Shown here one piece after another: positions 33,734-46,564 of a stretch of 64,000 nucleotides of DNA. The DNA is from Pseudoneurospora amorphoporcata (Eukaryota > Ascomycota > Sordariomycetes > Sordariales > Sordariaceae). Made by a program: the position numbers and the translations under genes. The first letter of the stretch is position 1; every line of letters begins with the position of its first letter. The stretch covers positions 1 through 64,000 of the forward strand of contig MU859258.1 in NCBI GenBank assembly GCA_033297205.1, in the 5' to 3' direction. Under the pieces are notes generated by a model. It worked only from the letters and a program-made list of their open reading frames with translations, did no database searches and was not told the DNA's origin.

Positions 33734-35695
33734 ATGGACCGGAAGAGCGTCAAATATGCCGTCTACCTCGTAACGGACTCAACGCCCGCCATCCTCGGCG
33801 ACCGAGATCTCTGCGAGGTGGTCGAGGCCTCGGTCAGGGGTGGCACCACTATCGTCCAGCTCCGCGATAAGACGAGCGATACGGGGGACATGATTGCCAT
33901 GGGCAAGAAGCTGCACGTCATCACCAAGAAGTACAACGTCCCGCTGCTCATCAACGACCGCATAGATGTTGCTCTGGCTGTTGGATGCGAGGGTGTTCAC
34001 ATTGGGCAGGATGATATGGGTCAGTTACCTACCTACCTACCTATGCTCATCGGCTTCTCTCACTCGCTCACTCGGACATGATGGAAGAGAGAGAGAGAAT
34101 GAACAGAGGACTAACTTGCACTGCAACAGAACTATCCACCGCAAGACGGCTCCTCGGCCCTGATGCCATCATCGGAGTCACGGTCAGCACCATAGAGGAA
34201 GCCATGGTGGCCTGCAAAGGCGGCGCAGACTACCTTGGCATTGGTACCGTTTATGCCACCCCAACGTGAGAGGAGACCCGAAGCTTCCGACATGTCACCT
34301 TGGTCATCATGTTGAGGCCGAGCTTACCGTCACGCTGTCGATGCTAATCGCATAAATGCAGAAAAACTAACACCAAGAACATCATCGGCGCTGCCGGCGT
34401 CCGCGACATTCTCCAAGCCATGGCGGATGCCGACTACGGCCACGTCGGGACCGTCTGCATTGGCGGCATCAATGCCGAAAACCTCCAGCGGATCGTGTAC
34501 CAAAGTGCAGCCCCGAGCAAGAAGCTGGATGGTGTCGCCGTGGTAAGCGCCCTCGTGGCTGCTCCGGACCCGGAAGCGGCGGCGAAGAACCTGGCCGGTT
34601 TGTTCAGCTCGCTGCCGCCTTTTGTTAGGGAGGTTCCGAGCCCCAGGGCCAAGACGGCGGAGAGCATCCTTGAGCTTGTGCCAGAGGTGGTTTTGGAGGT
34701 GGCGAAGAAGAAGCCGCTTTCACATAATATGACGAACTTGGTAAGAACCATCCCTTACAGCCCCCTCTGTGTGTGTTTTTGCTATATAGCAACTTACTAA
34801 CTGGGAGTGTGTATGGATAGGTGGTGCAAAACTTTGCGGCCAACGTCGCCCTAGCTATCGGTGCATCGCCCATCATGGCCAACTACGGCGAGGAAGCCTT
34901 CGACTTGTGCAAGCTGGGCGGTGCACTGGTCGTCAACATGGGTACGGTTGACCCAGACAGGCTACAGAACTACATCAAGGCTTTGCGGGCGTACAATTCG
35001 GTAGGCCAACCGGTTGTTTACGATCCAGTTGGGTAAGCATTTGCATTTCCTTCCGTCTTCTTCAGCAAAAACCGATGGACTGTCTTGTCATTGACGCCTC
35101 TAAAACACCATGTACTAACACATCTCACACCCACAGAGCCGGCGCCACCACCCTCCGCCGCGCCGCCGTCAAGACCATGCTCTCGAACGGCTACCTCGAC
35201 ATAATCAAAGGTAACGAAGGCGAGATCCGCACCGTCTACGGCATCGACGGGCACGGCACCGTCCAACAACGGGGTGTCGACTCCTCTTCAGAGCTCGACC
35301 TCTCGGAAAAGGCCGAACTAGTCCGCAAGCTTGCCGCGCGCGAGAAGAACGTAGTCGTCATGACGGGCGAGACCGACTACCTGAGCGATGGGCAACACAC
35401 GTTCCGCATCGACAACGGACACATCTACCTGGAGATGGTCACCGGCACGGGCTGCGTTCTGGGGACTACCATCTCTGCCTTTGTGGCGGCGTACCCGCAG
35501 GATAAGCTGGCGGCGACGGTTGCGGCGCTGCTGCACTTTGAGATCGCGGCCGAGAGGGCGGTGGAGCGCAAAGATGTTCAGGGGCCGGGAACGTTTGTGC
35601 CGGCGTTTTTGGATGAGCTGTACAAGATTCGGAAGGAGACGGGCGAGGGAAAGGTGGGGTGGTTGAAGGATGCTAAGCTCACTAGGTTGTTGTAG
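33734..35695 (+). CDS. thi6: THI6: bifunctional thiamine-phosphate synthase / hydroxyethylthiazole kinase
   Basis: Joins the pyrimidine and thiazole halves of thiamine and salvages hydroxyethylthiazole by phosphorylation. Five exons (33734-34019, 34130-34265, 34362-34740, 34821-35032, 35137-35695) give 523 residues, near the 540 of yeast Thi6. The N-terminal synthase domain shows IVQLRDK, LLINDRID, GVHIGQDD and YLGIGTVYATPT. The kinase domain starts at PLSHNMTNLVVQNF and has YDPVGAGATTLRR, IKGNEGEI and VTGTGCVLGTTISAF, with the catalytic Cys. All splice junctions restore conserved motifs. Intron 1 holds a CCTA/CCTAC run. All key residues are present. Confidence 0.96.
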
Positions 35696-35961
35696 GCATC
35701 TAGATATATCTAGGCAGAGGATTAGGGACTCGAGGCATCATGAAGCTATAAGAGACAGACATCTCGGGCGAATATGCCAAGAAGTCTTTGTCGATGCCGT
35801 TCGGTGACGCTACATATATTCATTCAGCGAGCTCGGGATGCGGGGTTACATCGGCATGTCCTCGGCTACCTACCCGCTACTTTAGGGCGACCTCCTCCCG
35901 CATATCATCATGCCCAGAACTCGGTACCCCTCGCTCATCCCCCGCCTCCTTGTGACTAAAC

Positions 35962-36998
35962 ATGAGTGTCTCTCTTGCCGCAAGACCTTCCTTGTCTCTG
36001 TTATATAGGAGTATAACTCCGAAACCGTTTAACAACTCATTCAAATCCACAACTACAACATTGATATCTCCGATCCTACCTGTTTCGCAAAAACGACATT
36101 CGTCCATAATGACTGACACAACTCCTCAAAGAGGCTTCGGTATGTTTCCATGTGGGACCTTCTCCTCAAAGCGTTTACTTCATCGATACTGACAAGTCCT
36201 CAATCATGTATATACAGAAAAGCCAGCTCTCTTGTATGTCCATACTTATCAATTCTCTTTATGGAGCCCCACTTCTAACCTCATGCTTTTTCATCCCAAG
36301 TATCTGTGACATCCAAGAGAAATTCCGCCACGCCATTCACGAGTTTGACAAAGTGTAAGTCTTTCTCTCACATAACAACCCCATCTAAATCATCTTTTCC
36401 CCAATTCCAACAAGCAACTCACCAGCATTCTTCCAGCGTCTCCACCACCACCAAACTCCTCCGCTTCGCCCACTGTCTCCAAATCCCCATCTACATAACC
36501 ACCCAAACACGCGGCAAGCTCGGCGAAACCGTTTCCGAACTCCAGCCCCTTCTCACCAAAGACGGCGGCGGCGGCGGTGGTGGTGGTGGTCCCCATCCTT
36601 TGGTCGCCGCCGACCTCGACAAGACCCTATTCGGCATGTACACGCCCGCCCTCGCCTCTTTGTTCAGTTCCTCCCCGGACAAGATCCCCACACACGTCGC
36701 GCTGGTGGGCATCGAGTCGCACATCTGCGTCACGCAAACCTGCTTGGCTCTGCGGAAGAGGCATCCGGAGACCAAGATATATGTGATGGCGGATGGCGTG
36801 TCGAGTTGCAACAAGGAGGAAATTCCCGTGGCGCTGGCCAGGCTGAGGCAGGAAGGGGTGGTCGTTACGACGAGCGAGGGGTGGATGTATGAGTGTATGG
36901 GGGATGCAGGCATAAAAGAGTTTAGGGAGGTGGTGAGGATTGTGAAGGAGACGGGGGAGGGGACGAGGGAGGCTTTGAGGGGTTTGGCCAAGATTTAA
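35962..36998 (+). CDS. Isochorismatase-family hydrolase with mitochondrial-type presequence
   Basis: Exons 35962-36139, 36218-36233 (only 16 nt), 36301-36354 and 36437-36998 give 269 residues. Joining restores KPALFICDIQEKFR, which carries the catalytic Asp, and SHICVTQT, which carries the nucleophilic Cys, as in ISOC1/ISOC2. Residues 1-49 have no acidic residue and several Arg/Lys, ending KRHSSIM, which is typical of a mitochondrial presequence. A second ATG at 36109 would give a form without it. A run of nine Gly sits in a loop of the hydrolase domain. The natural substrate of these eukaryotic members is not established. The gene does not sit in a siderophore or phenazine cluster, so true isochorismatase activity is not implied. 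Confidence 0.88.
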
Positions 36999-37479
36999 GG
37001 GGGCTAGACTTTGTGGATGATGATGATGATGATGATGATGATGCTAATGGAGGAGGAGGAGATGCCGTGGGATGCGGATTGTTGAGGGCTTCCTGGTTGT
37101 CGGTGGTAAGGTACCTTCGCACGCGATGTAGGAACTCAAGTGTCAAATATGTCTAATGCCATGGTACAAAGCAAGTACCTGGAATCAATACCTGTACAAG
37201 ACTACCACCGACCAGGTGACTTATGTAGAACAAAAAACCAATGCTTTTTATATCCTTCCCGTCCTTTCTTATGCCATCCATTCCATTCCTTATCCTTCCT
37301 TCCCTACCAACACCCATGCACATCGTATGTATGTATATATACAGTACTGTGTCTAAAGATATCTTGACATGCTACGTATTGACAAATGCAAATGCGACGC
37401 GCAGAACGTTGGTTTTGTAGAGGCATATGTATAGACCGCCCTTCCCCGTCTCAACAAAGACGATAATCTCCATCACATA
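36999..37479. repeat. Convergent 3' region with GAT microsatellite
   Basis: The isochorismatase gene (+) and ITC1 (-) end into this space. A (GAT)n array lies at about 37015-37042, followed by GGA repeats. No gene is seen. Confidence 0.6.
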
Positions 37480-40400
37480 TCACTTCGCGCCCTTCTTCTT
37501 CCCGCTCCTCGTCGTCGGCGCAACTGCCACTTCCACCTCTTCCTTAGCAGCAGCCGCCTCCTGCTTCTTCTTGCTTTGCTTCCTGTTCCTGGCCGGGGGC
37601 GGTTCCTCTCCGTGGAGATGACCGATCTCCTCGATGGCCGTGGTGTTGACCCATGCGAGACACCTGTACGCTGGTGGTTCCGGGGTGGCTTGTTTAGTGG
37701 TCGTGGCCGAACGGCTGTTATTGTTGTTATTGTTGTTGTTGCCTCTTGTGCTCCGCTTGCCCCTTCCTCCCTTTGTTGGTGGCTGAACGACGGGCTCCTC
37801 GACGACGGCGGGGGTGGTGGCTTCAACGCCCTCCATCGAATCTCCTCCCGCAGCCCCGTTCTCTCCCTCTTTCTTCTCTTCCTCTGAAGGCTTGTCGAGT
37901 CCCACGTAGGTCTTGCGGCTCTCCATGCCCTTTTGAATTCGATCCCGGTAGTTGACGATTTCTTTCCTGAGTTTGATTTCGTTTTGACCCCGCGGATCAA
38001 GCCACTCGAGGAGCTTATCCACGTCCTCCGCACGCTCGTAGAATCCCCACTGCGTAGCCTTGAAGACACTGGTTCCGCCTTCCTCCCTCTTCTTCCTCTC
38101 CGGCACGGTGATTCCGAACTTGGCCACATATTCGTTCTGCCACTCCTCCTTCATGTCGATGTAGCCCTCGCGCTCCAGCTCGTCCGGCCCTTGCACCCAA
38201 ATGCAGCCGTTCGCATATCCCGCATGCGCTGTGGAGCTGTCGGGCAGTCCACCGTACGGCATTCCGTTCCTCTCGAACCAGTAGTACCTGTTCCAGAACC
38301 GGTCCTTGCCGAGCACCCTCGTGCGGGGACAGTCAGCTTCGCGGAGGTCGTTGTCGATAATGGCGATTTCCTTTTCGCATTCCGCAATCTCGTCCTCCTT
38401 CTTCTGGATGTCCTTGAGCACCTTAAGGAACGCCTTCGATTGCTTAGGCACCTTGGCAGCGGCGGCCGCCGCTTCGGCGCGCTGCTTCTTCTCCTCCTCC
38501 TTGCGCTTGCGCTCGACGGCACGGTCGTTTCCACGGCGAAGGTTGCGAAGGCCAGCTGGCGTGCCGTCTCCATCCTCGACGTCGGAGTCGGGGATCTCGC
38601 CCCCTGTCAAGGAGATCTCATCAACATCGGTCATCTTCACGTCGCCGTTAGTGTGCGCTCCGTTGACGCCGTTGGTCTTGGTGGACTCCAAGGGTGGGCT
38701 GGGGGGAAGGTTGTCCGGGAGCAGGATTTTGCGCTGGTCGTTCAAGTTCTTGAGGTCCTCGACACTATCATTCACGTTAGCCAATTTTCGTTTCGTTCCG
38801 CGTCGTAAGTCATGGACTTCCACTTACGCTTGCTTTCTCTTCCTCTGCCACTCAATCTTCTCCTTCCTGTACGCCGTCATCTGCTCGCTGCAATCTTCCA
38901 TATAACCCCTGATGGCCTTGGTCTCCGCAGTGAGCATACAGATGACCTGCAAAGCCTGAACGCGGTAATTGACATCGAGGCTCGCATATCTCGCGCGCAC
39001 CGTCTCACGATTCGGCTCCTCATCCTCGACGGGCACAAGCTGTTCCAGAAGCTCCTCACAGCTGGCGTTGAGCCTATCATTCTTACTCAGCTGGTGTAGC
39101 AATCCGACTATGATCAGCTCCCAGCCGCCATCCTTGAAGTCGCGCTTCCGCAGGTGCTCGATCCAGTCGTAATCCTTAAGAACCTCCTCGGCGCGGTGCT
39201 TGGGTGCATCTTCGGCCTCCTGCATTTCCCGTTCGGCGGCGGCAGCCTCGGCAGCGAGTCGTTCAGCCTCGAGCTTAGCCAGGCTGCTGCGGGTCGCGCG
39301 GGCTGTAGGTAACGATTCCGGTTCAGGGGTGGCGGCGGCGCTGTCTTCTCCATCCTCCTCTTCCTCCTCTTCCTCTTCAAGCTCGGGTAGCTGAATCTGA
39401 ACCTTACCGCCTTCGGCTTCGGAGCTGACAAGAATTTTGAGGACGGCGCAATGGATCTCGTTGAAAAGCTGTACCGGCATCTTATCCGAGGCGAGCTGCA
39501 TGGCCTCCACAAAGTCGTCAAAAGTGAACGAATCCAGCTTGAAGATCTCGCAGTAAACGTTGAGGGTGTCCCAGGTCTCGAGAAGGGGTCCTACAGACCT
39601 CATAAGTATCTTGCCGTCGAAAGGTGGCTTGACGTTGTCGAGCTCAACAGGCGGATCGGCACATAGGTACTTGAGTTGCGGTCGCACCAAACCGCGAGAC
39701 TCGACTTGAAGATCCTCGATCGGGTACTTCGGGGGCGGGGGCGGCGGGGGAGGCTCGGGAGCGCTGTATATCGGCGGTAAGGTATGACTGCGATATGATA
39801 ACGGAAACTGGAAGGGATTTCCTGGCAGTGGTAAGTGCATAAATCCGCCCGGTTCAGGGCCGTTGAAGAGGTTTTGTTTCCTGGAAACAACGCCTCCATT
39901 CTGACGCGCCTCCTGAGCAGCGGCCTGAGCGGCCTGCTGGGCCTTGGACTTGTGGCTCTTCGGAGCTGGTTTAAGCTCGGGGAGGCGCACAGGTCCAGTA
40001 GGGCTGAACTGTCCAGGTGAGGCAGGAGCGGTATGGCTGGTGTGGCTCTTATGGTCGATGCCCACACTGCCGGGTTGCGACATCCTCTTCTGGGCCTGCA
40101 TCTGCTTTCTCTCGAGCAACTTGTTGTCGTAGCGCAGATGTGGCGGAATTCGGGTATCGATATGATAGCGCTCGGCAATGTCGGGCTTGACCAACCAAGG
40201 GGCGCCGTTCCAAGCCTCGCGCGTTACTGTCTTCTTGATGAAGGAGCGAAGGACCGACTTGGTGAAGACCTTGCGATCGCGGAAGATTTGAGAGTCGTTG
40301 ACGGGCACCTCCTCCTGACGCTCTTTGAGGCTGACAAAGTAGCGGGAATACGGGGGAGCAGTGGAACCATCTGGTAGGACCGTACCTCCAAATCGCGTCT

Positions 40401-41137
40401 TGTCGCGGACTACACCGTGTAGTTTCTCGCCATCGATACTGACGGTAACAGTCTCACCCGGGTAGTAATCGTTCTTGAACTCGTCATAGATCTGATCCAC
40501 CAGCGTATCAATGCGAGACACAGTCTGGAACTGAACGCGTCGAAGAACTGGACCCTTGAGGGCCTCAGGAAACGCCTGCTCAACCTCAGCTGCCCCAGCA
40601 GTCTGCATGCCAAAGGGTCGGGTTAGTCCTGTATGGAAACGCAGAAGACTTTCTTGAGCTTCGCATACCTCACTTGATAGGGCTTCGAAGAAGGTCAAAC
40701 CAGAGTGACCTGTGATTGTGCAAATGAAACGTTTCTGTTGCCAGAGTGTGAGTACGTATCATCCAGGGTTGACTTGTTTGCTTGCACAACTTTGCTCACC
40801 TGGTTGTAAAAGTCCATGCTATTTGGAGGTTAGCCTCTCGGTTCAAACATGGTGGATTTCATTCTTGTACACATACCGGTTGAGATACTCCTCGTAAGTT
40901 ACAAAGATCTCCCCCGTCTGGGGGATATACCAAACCTATAAGGCAACGTGTGAGCTGGCGCCTGCACGAATACATGAGAGGGCAAAAGGGAGAAAGCATG
41001 CATACCTCCTGATTGTCATCTTCAATATTCGGTACAGTTATAAACTGCACCGGTTTCCGTTTGAAGAGGACCTGTTTGGTCAAGATAGGTGAGCAACTTG
41101 AACCAGATAATGGGGCCATTGGGGGATCAAGTACCAT
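37480..41137 (-). CDS. itc1: ITC1: WAC/DDT-domain subunit of the ISWI chromatin remodeller
   Basis: Partner of the ISWI ATPase (yeast Isw2-Itc1; animal Acf1 is related) that positions nucleosomes, usually for repression. Six exons: 41137-41135 (ATG only), 41071-41006, 40935-40877, 40818-40800 (19 nt), 40734-38828 and 38764-37480, giving 1112 residues. The start reads M-VLFKRKPVQF as in the family. The WAC DNA-binding domain covers about 22-125. The DDT domain lies near 420-475 (PPFDGKILMRSVGPLLETW). WHIM motifs follow (DCPRTRVLGKDRFWNRYYWF, near 833). Acidic and coiled-coil stretches alternate, and the tail is Lys-rich. The 63-nt first intron is in frame and stop-free, so retention would insert 21 residues. 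Confidence 0.93.
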
Positions 41138-44002
41138 GATGAAAGCTCACTCGTCGAGATTTCAGATGAAGCAGAGTGGGTGACCTTGAATGAGGAGGAG
41201 GAAGGAGGAACCGACGTAGAGCCGGAACAGGTCAGGGAGCAAGGCCCAGCAGCCTTGCACGTGTCTAGATGATGAATCTAGATGTCTCAGACCTATAAGA
41301 GCAAAAGTGGTGGTAAGTAAGTGTGTGATTGAGAGAATTGAGACGCGTTGTTGCGCCCAAAGAGCGATGTTGTGGCTCATGTCGCGATCCGTGACGGTCG
41401 AGTGGAGAGAGAGGGGAGTTGGGTTGAACAGGGTTGTCACGGGTGTGGTGTGTGGGTGCCTCGGAGGGTAGGGTGCTGATGCTGGTGCTGGTGCTGGGTT
41501 CGCTGGGTGCGTGGTGTGGTTTGGAGACTCGGGGAGATAAGCGGAGGGGAGGTATGTGCCATCATGTAGGTGGTATGTGAAAGGTGTAATGTCAAAGGGA
41601 GAAGATACATACGACGTACAGCGGCTGCCCTACACTTGCCTCGATGCTGCTGCTGCAAGGCTGGTTGAAGACTTTTCAGCTTTGGATCTAGTGCTGCCGC
41701 GCTGCATCCGTGTTTAAAGCGTCGAAATTCGCCCCTGGCGTGTGATGGTTTGAATTTGCGCCAGATCCAATCGAGGGCCGGGAACACGGTGGGTTGGGTT
41801 TCGGAAGCCGGACCGGGGATGGTGTTTTTATCAAAATCCCATTCGATATCCCGATATCTTTTAACTGTCCTTCACAGAGTGGTGGTGGGTGGTGTGTGTG
41901 GTGATGGTTGGAAAGGCCGTCGTGGTGGGCGCGGAGATGCCGATTGCGTGTGCAAGCAAGTTGTGGGAGTTGTGAGGAGGAGAAAAAGTTGAGCCAGGGC
42001 CCGGAGGGGGAAGGGGGGGGGGAGGAGGAGGAGAAGAAGAAGTGGGAAGAAGTGAAAGCCCCATGGCCCTGGGGGATGCGTCGGGTGGAACGAGGAGGAT
42101 GGACGGCAAATGGGAGCGTAGGACTGGCCCGGTCAATGTACCTGAGAACCGTGTTGGCGTGGTGTCCGGGACCCGTTGGACCCGCCAGGGAGGGACGGGA
42201 TGAGAGATGGCTCCAGCTCCGATGCCAGTGCGGCCATCCTGCCACTAGCTTTGCCCTCCTCGTCGTCCCCCGTACTGGCACCGTACTGGGCCTTCCCCCC
42301 CGAGCACCCCCAGGACCACTTCCCAGACCGTACCGCCCGCCCACCCGACAACTCCCCAACGTTCAACTACTCAAAGTGCTCGCCGCGACGAGGGCTATCT
42401 GCTGACGGTTGAAGCGTTCATTTTGGTCCATTCGTCAATTATATATGTTGCCGGATGCACCCGCCAAAATTTGTTTTCCGAGGGTAGGGGTCCCGCATGC
42501 ACCACTTGGACCAGACAGGTTCCAGGCAGGGCGGCCGCTCTTGGAAGGTGCCGCGATAGAGCGCGACTTTGAGAGGTAGATTCAATCCATGTAGTACCAG
42601 TGCGCAAATTGCCCCCTGGCTACAAGATTCTTTCATTGAAAGATTGCAATGACCTCAAACCAAAAACTACAGTACTGTACCTAATTAGCGACAAGCCCAA
42701 AACGCGCCTGTGGTGCGCGTGTTGCGTCTGGCGGTGCATGACACCTGCTTCGCAGCAAAGTACCGCGCTAGCAGGCTCAGGCATCGTAGTACCTTGACCC
42801 CTCGACAGGACGGGGATCACGGCCACCACTTTTTCCACCTGGGAGAGAACCTTTTTTGAGCACACCGAAATCAACAACAAATCGAAGCCTGGTATATACT
42901 AATACTTGGGACAGACTAATCCAGAGTACCCAAACGGGGCACGACGTTACTAATAATATCAGATCGAAAGATACGTACCAAGTACAGATCTGATATCGGA
43001 TGGCAGATTCGCGCGTTCAGGGGTAAACAACAACAACAATTGATGTCCGCCAAGTTAACTACCCCTGGATTGTCTCTACTTATATTGGCCCAGTCTTTAC
43101 GTCAAGTGGGAGTCATTTCAATCAGTCATGATCTATTGATCCGATGACTATGCGCCTGCCCTGTGGTTGACCGTTTATGACCCGGACAATATACACTCAC
43201 AACAACAAGAGTTACCTACTGCAAGTAGGCACATGAGGCGCAAAGGAACCTGAAAACCCTAGCCACTGCACAACCTAAGACGGAAAAGAAACATAAATGA
43301 CACCGGTGAATGGACGTCCTCCCGTTTGCTTGTGCAACCCAAACAACAAATTTTGGGCCGGCGGTCACAGGAATCGACAACAGGGGCTCGGGCGGGCTAG
43401 GTACAACACGACACATCACCGGAGCGAACCGCACAGCCTGCACCGATGCGAGCGAGTCTCTCACAAGGGGTCCTGGGGATCTCTCTTGGCGGCTCTCGAA
43501 GGATCGAAGGAAGAAATTCGAGCAGAAAACCTCCAAAAGAGCGAGGAAACAAAAGTTGCCTGCCGGAACGAGCGGCGCAGCAGGGGGGATGTGGGGTGGG
43601 GTAGAGTACGTACACTACAGCAACAGATCGTACAGGCCCTTTTTCTCCAAATTGAGCTTCAGCCTTGCAGAAATGCCACGGTTGTCTCGGCGAATCGACG
43701 AGCGCCAACGTTCTCAGACAAGTGAACCTTTGGTCGAAAATCATCGTTATGGTTCATTGCATGTCAATTTTCGAAACCTTGTTCCTTAGTCAACCGCATT
43801 AGAGTGTCCAGGTCTTGGCATTTTTGAAGATAAATTATCAGTTGGCGGGTGCACCCGTGTCTTTGTCTTGGGAGTACTGTGTGTACAGACACACAGGACT
43901 GCGGCATAGAAGGTGATAAAGTTCGCCGGATAAAAGAAAGTATCGAAGAAAACAAAATATTGAATCGATACCAACCGCACGTTACACGCATAAAAAAAGA
44001 AT
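41138..44002. other. 2.9-kb stretch upstream of ITC1, no gene seen
   Basis: It contains the ITC1 promoter and leader and the 3' end of ALG8. Open frames up to 223 codons (for example 41688-42359 on the minus strand) are low-complexity Pro/His/Ser sequence on a GC-skewed purine-rich tract and overlap frames on the other strand. A short hairpin occurs near 42958-42998 (arms ATATCAGATC and GATCTGATAT). Confidence 0.45.
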
Positions 44003-45659
44003 CTACTCTGTAAAATACACCACCATGAAGCCCAACCAGCTGCCGACGACTCCTATCGCCGAGTACGAGCTGGTGAACATCAAGGGCAGAAACTCGAGGC
44101 TCTTGCCAAAGATGATGCCATGCACCAGAGAGCAGTAGAAAATAAGCGGGATGCTGATAGTGATGTAGATTGTGCTGAAGCGATCAAACAGGAACAGTCT
44201 TTGGCGGGTAGGTGCCGGGGCCAGACGGTCGAACGCCATCAAGAAGAGAACCAGCCAGAAGATGGTATAGATGGTCTTGATGGGGAACTCGGCCGGGGTG
44301 AAGATCAAGGGGAAGAGCGACACATGGCCCGCCACGGCCAGGGGTCGGAAAGCGCCCAGATACCGGCGGTCCTTGAGCGCGATGAGGCTGAACGGGATGA
44401 TAACCAGCAAGATGGCCTTCTCGTGGACGTGCCAGCCGAACAGGAACGAAGCGTACCCGCACAGGGTGACGCCTCCGATGAAACCCTCCCAAGTGGGCTT
44501 CATGAAGAGCTTAACCAGGGGAATGGCCTGGAAGAGGAGCGTCAGGACAAAACACATGCGAGGTGTAATGTCAGGTAGCACCGCGAATGAGGTGTCTCCG
44601 ACGAGACCGCGGGTAACGCTGTTGAGCGCATCCGCCTTGATCGGTAGACCTATCCGTGGCGCGAGGCCGATCAGGAGTCTGTCCATGAAGGAGTACATGG
44701 CCCACACGTTGGGAGCCCAATATGCATGGCATAGACCTCGCGAGAAGGGGAACAGACGGCTGAAGATCTGCGGGATCTGGTTCTTGAGCGCAAAGGGCCC
44801 GAATGCAGCGGCGAAAATGCCGACGATTCCACCGCCCAGCTTTACACAGTTGAAGAACTGAATCCTGAAGATGGACTTGGGGGATAGGCAGTACACCCTC
44901 AAAAGGTAAACGAAGTAGGCCGGTGCCAGGTAGAGGTAGATGTGCTTCATGCACAACAGGGCGGCAAAGACAAGACCACTGGCCAACAGAGACGACCTCT
45001 TCTTGGCCAGGACCAGAGAGGCGATCAGGATGCCGTACATGACGCCGTTGTACTGGAAATGGATGTGGTCGATGATCAGGAGACCGGGCGACAAGAGAAT
45101 GGAGACAGCAGCCGCCTGAGCTGCCCTCTTGGACACGCCATGCGCAGAGTCAACAAACCTAGTATCAAGTCCTTTATGTTAGCCAGCGCACGCACGCTCT
45201 CATCTTCAAAGGAAGCCTTTCTTCATACATGTGTAGCGCATAAACCAGAACCAGCTCCGTAACAATGACTGTCCATCTTTGAAAGTACACGGTCTGCCAG
45301 CTGTCGTACTCCAGGTTATGCACCCGAATCATGGCCGGATCAGCCAGCTTGGCAACCTGCGACATGATCCATTCGAAGTAGGCAAAGAAGGGCGGATAGT
45401 CCAGGGTCCATTCCGACGTCTTTTCGTAGTACCAATCCCAGAGCGGGAGACTGTGAGTAATGGCCAGCCAGTTGCGATGGACCTCAAAGTCGGTGGATTT
45501 GCTGAAAGGCAGGATCGTGTCAGCGGTAAACCTCTGTCGCCGGGCCATTGGGGGATGGGAGTGGGCGAGTAGACAGACATACTAAGCCGGGAACAAGAGG
45601 ATCTTGAAAGCCGCAGCCACTACCGCGCACTGCACGAGGGAAGGATATATCTCAGCCAT
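44003..45659 (-). CDS. alg8: ALG8 glucosyltransferase (N-glycan precursor assembly)
   Basis: Adds the second glucose, from dolichyl-phosphate-glucose, to the lipid-linked oligosaccharide in the ER lumen. Exons 45659-45583, 45501-45229 and 45158-44003 give 501 residues. The first lumenal loop has STDFEVHRNWLAITHSLP and LDYPPFFAYFEW (residues 59-70), the latter distinguishing ALG8 from ALG6. About a dozen hydrophobic segments follow, with HFQYNGVMYGIL and GWHVHEKAILLVIIPFSL as in the family. Splicing removes frames that would otherwise start at a spurious Met. Introns are 81 and 70 nt. It shares its upstream region with the lectin gene, another early-secretory-pathway component. Confidence 0.95.
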
Positions 45660-46564
45660 GTCTCCATGCCGCAATGGCCATATGGATTTGTCTGGTGATG
45701 AAGAAGGTCAGTCACTAGGTCTGAGTCCCGGTTGTCGCAGGGTATCTCGGGCAGGCGTGGGTGTCGTCGACGTCGACGTCGGTCGCGTGTAATTTACCAT
45801 GGGTCCGTTTTGATTTGTTTTATTGTCGTGAACCCTGACGGCCTGAAGTTGAGTTGCCTGCCGCAAGTGGCTCGGATGTCGGCATGGCAAGCCACATTCC
45901 GTCTCGGCCACGTCTGATGAGACTGGAGCGAGCTTTTACTAGCCACAGGAGGCTCTCCGCAGACAGCCACGCGCTGTGGAGAGGGAAACCCCTGTTGGTG
46001 AATCAAGCTCTCTGCAGGGGAAGGTTGTCACGGTGTTTTGGGTTCAGTTTTGGGAATTGTCATTCCGAGATGGCACAGCAGCACTTTGAACATTCTTGCG
46101 AGACTACGTAGGCCCCCCAAGTCTTTCCCGTACATACATCACTTTCATTCTCTCTTGACTCTCTCAATCTGAAAAGCACCAGTCATCATCTCGTCTACAC
46201 CCCCTTTCTGAAATCTCTTCTGGACTTCGCTTGCTAGAATATCCTTTTGTAGTGAGTGTATGTATGTACCTGTCGACGTACATGTATCCACAGTCCACAC
46301 CTTGTTGACCTCTCCTCACAGTCTTGGCCGGGCCGCTTCACCGAGACCGCAACTCCTGCAAAAGTGTAAAGTGTCCCCTTCTTCACTTTTTTGTGAACGG
46401 TTGCAATCAAGGTGACAGACAGCCGATATCAACAGCCTTATCAGTTCCTTTTCTACCTGGAATTGGCCTTTGGATTGAGCATATCGCGCCAACCGCTCTT
46501 CGTCGCGCCCCTTACACTCTAGGCCGACGACTATCAGTACCACCGTCGCAACACAGTCTCCACG
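45660..46564. promoter_or_regulatory. Divergent promoter region, ALG8 / L-type lectin
   Basis: The two genes point away from each other across about 900 bp. No ORF resembling a family is found. Whether they share control, for example by the unfolded protein response, cannot be read from the sequence. I did not identify a convincing factor site. Confidence 0.5.

Noticed and set aside
33055..34361. TPP riboswitch near THI6
   Set aside because: The conserved pyrophosphate- and pyrimidine-sensing segments were not found in the promoter region or the first two introns.
41688..42359. 223-codon minus-strand frame upstream of ITC1
   Set aside because: Low-complexity Pro/His/Ser sequence from a purine/pyrimidine-skewed tract, with competing frames opposite; more likely leader or promoter DNA.
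43310..43789. 159-codon plus-strand frame between ITC1 and ALG8
   Set aside because: Overlaps other frames on both strands, has no recognisable motif and no intron logic.
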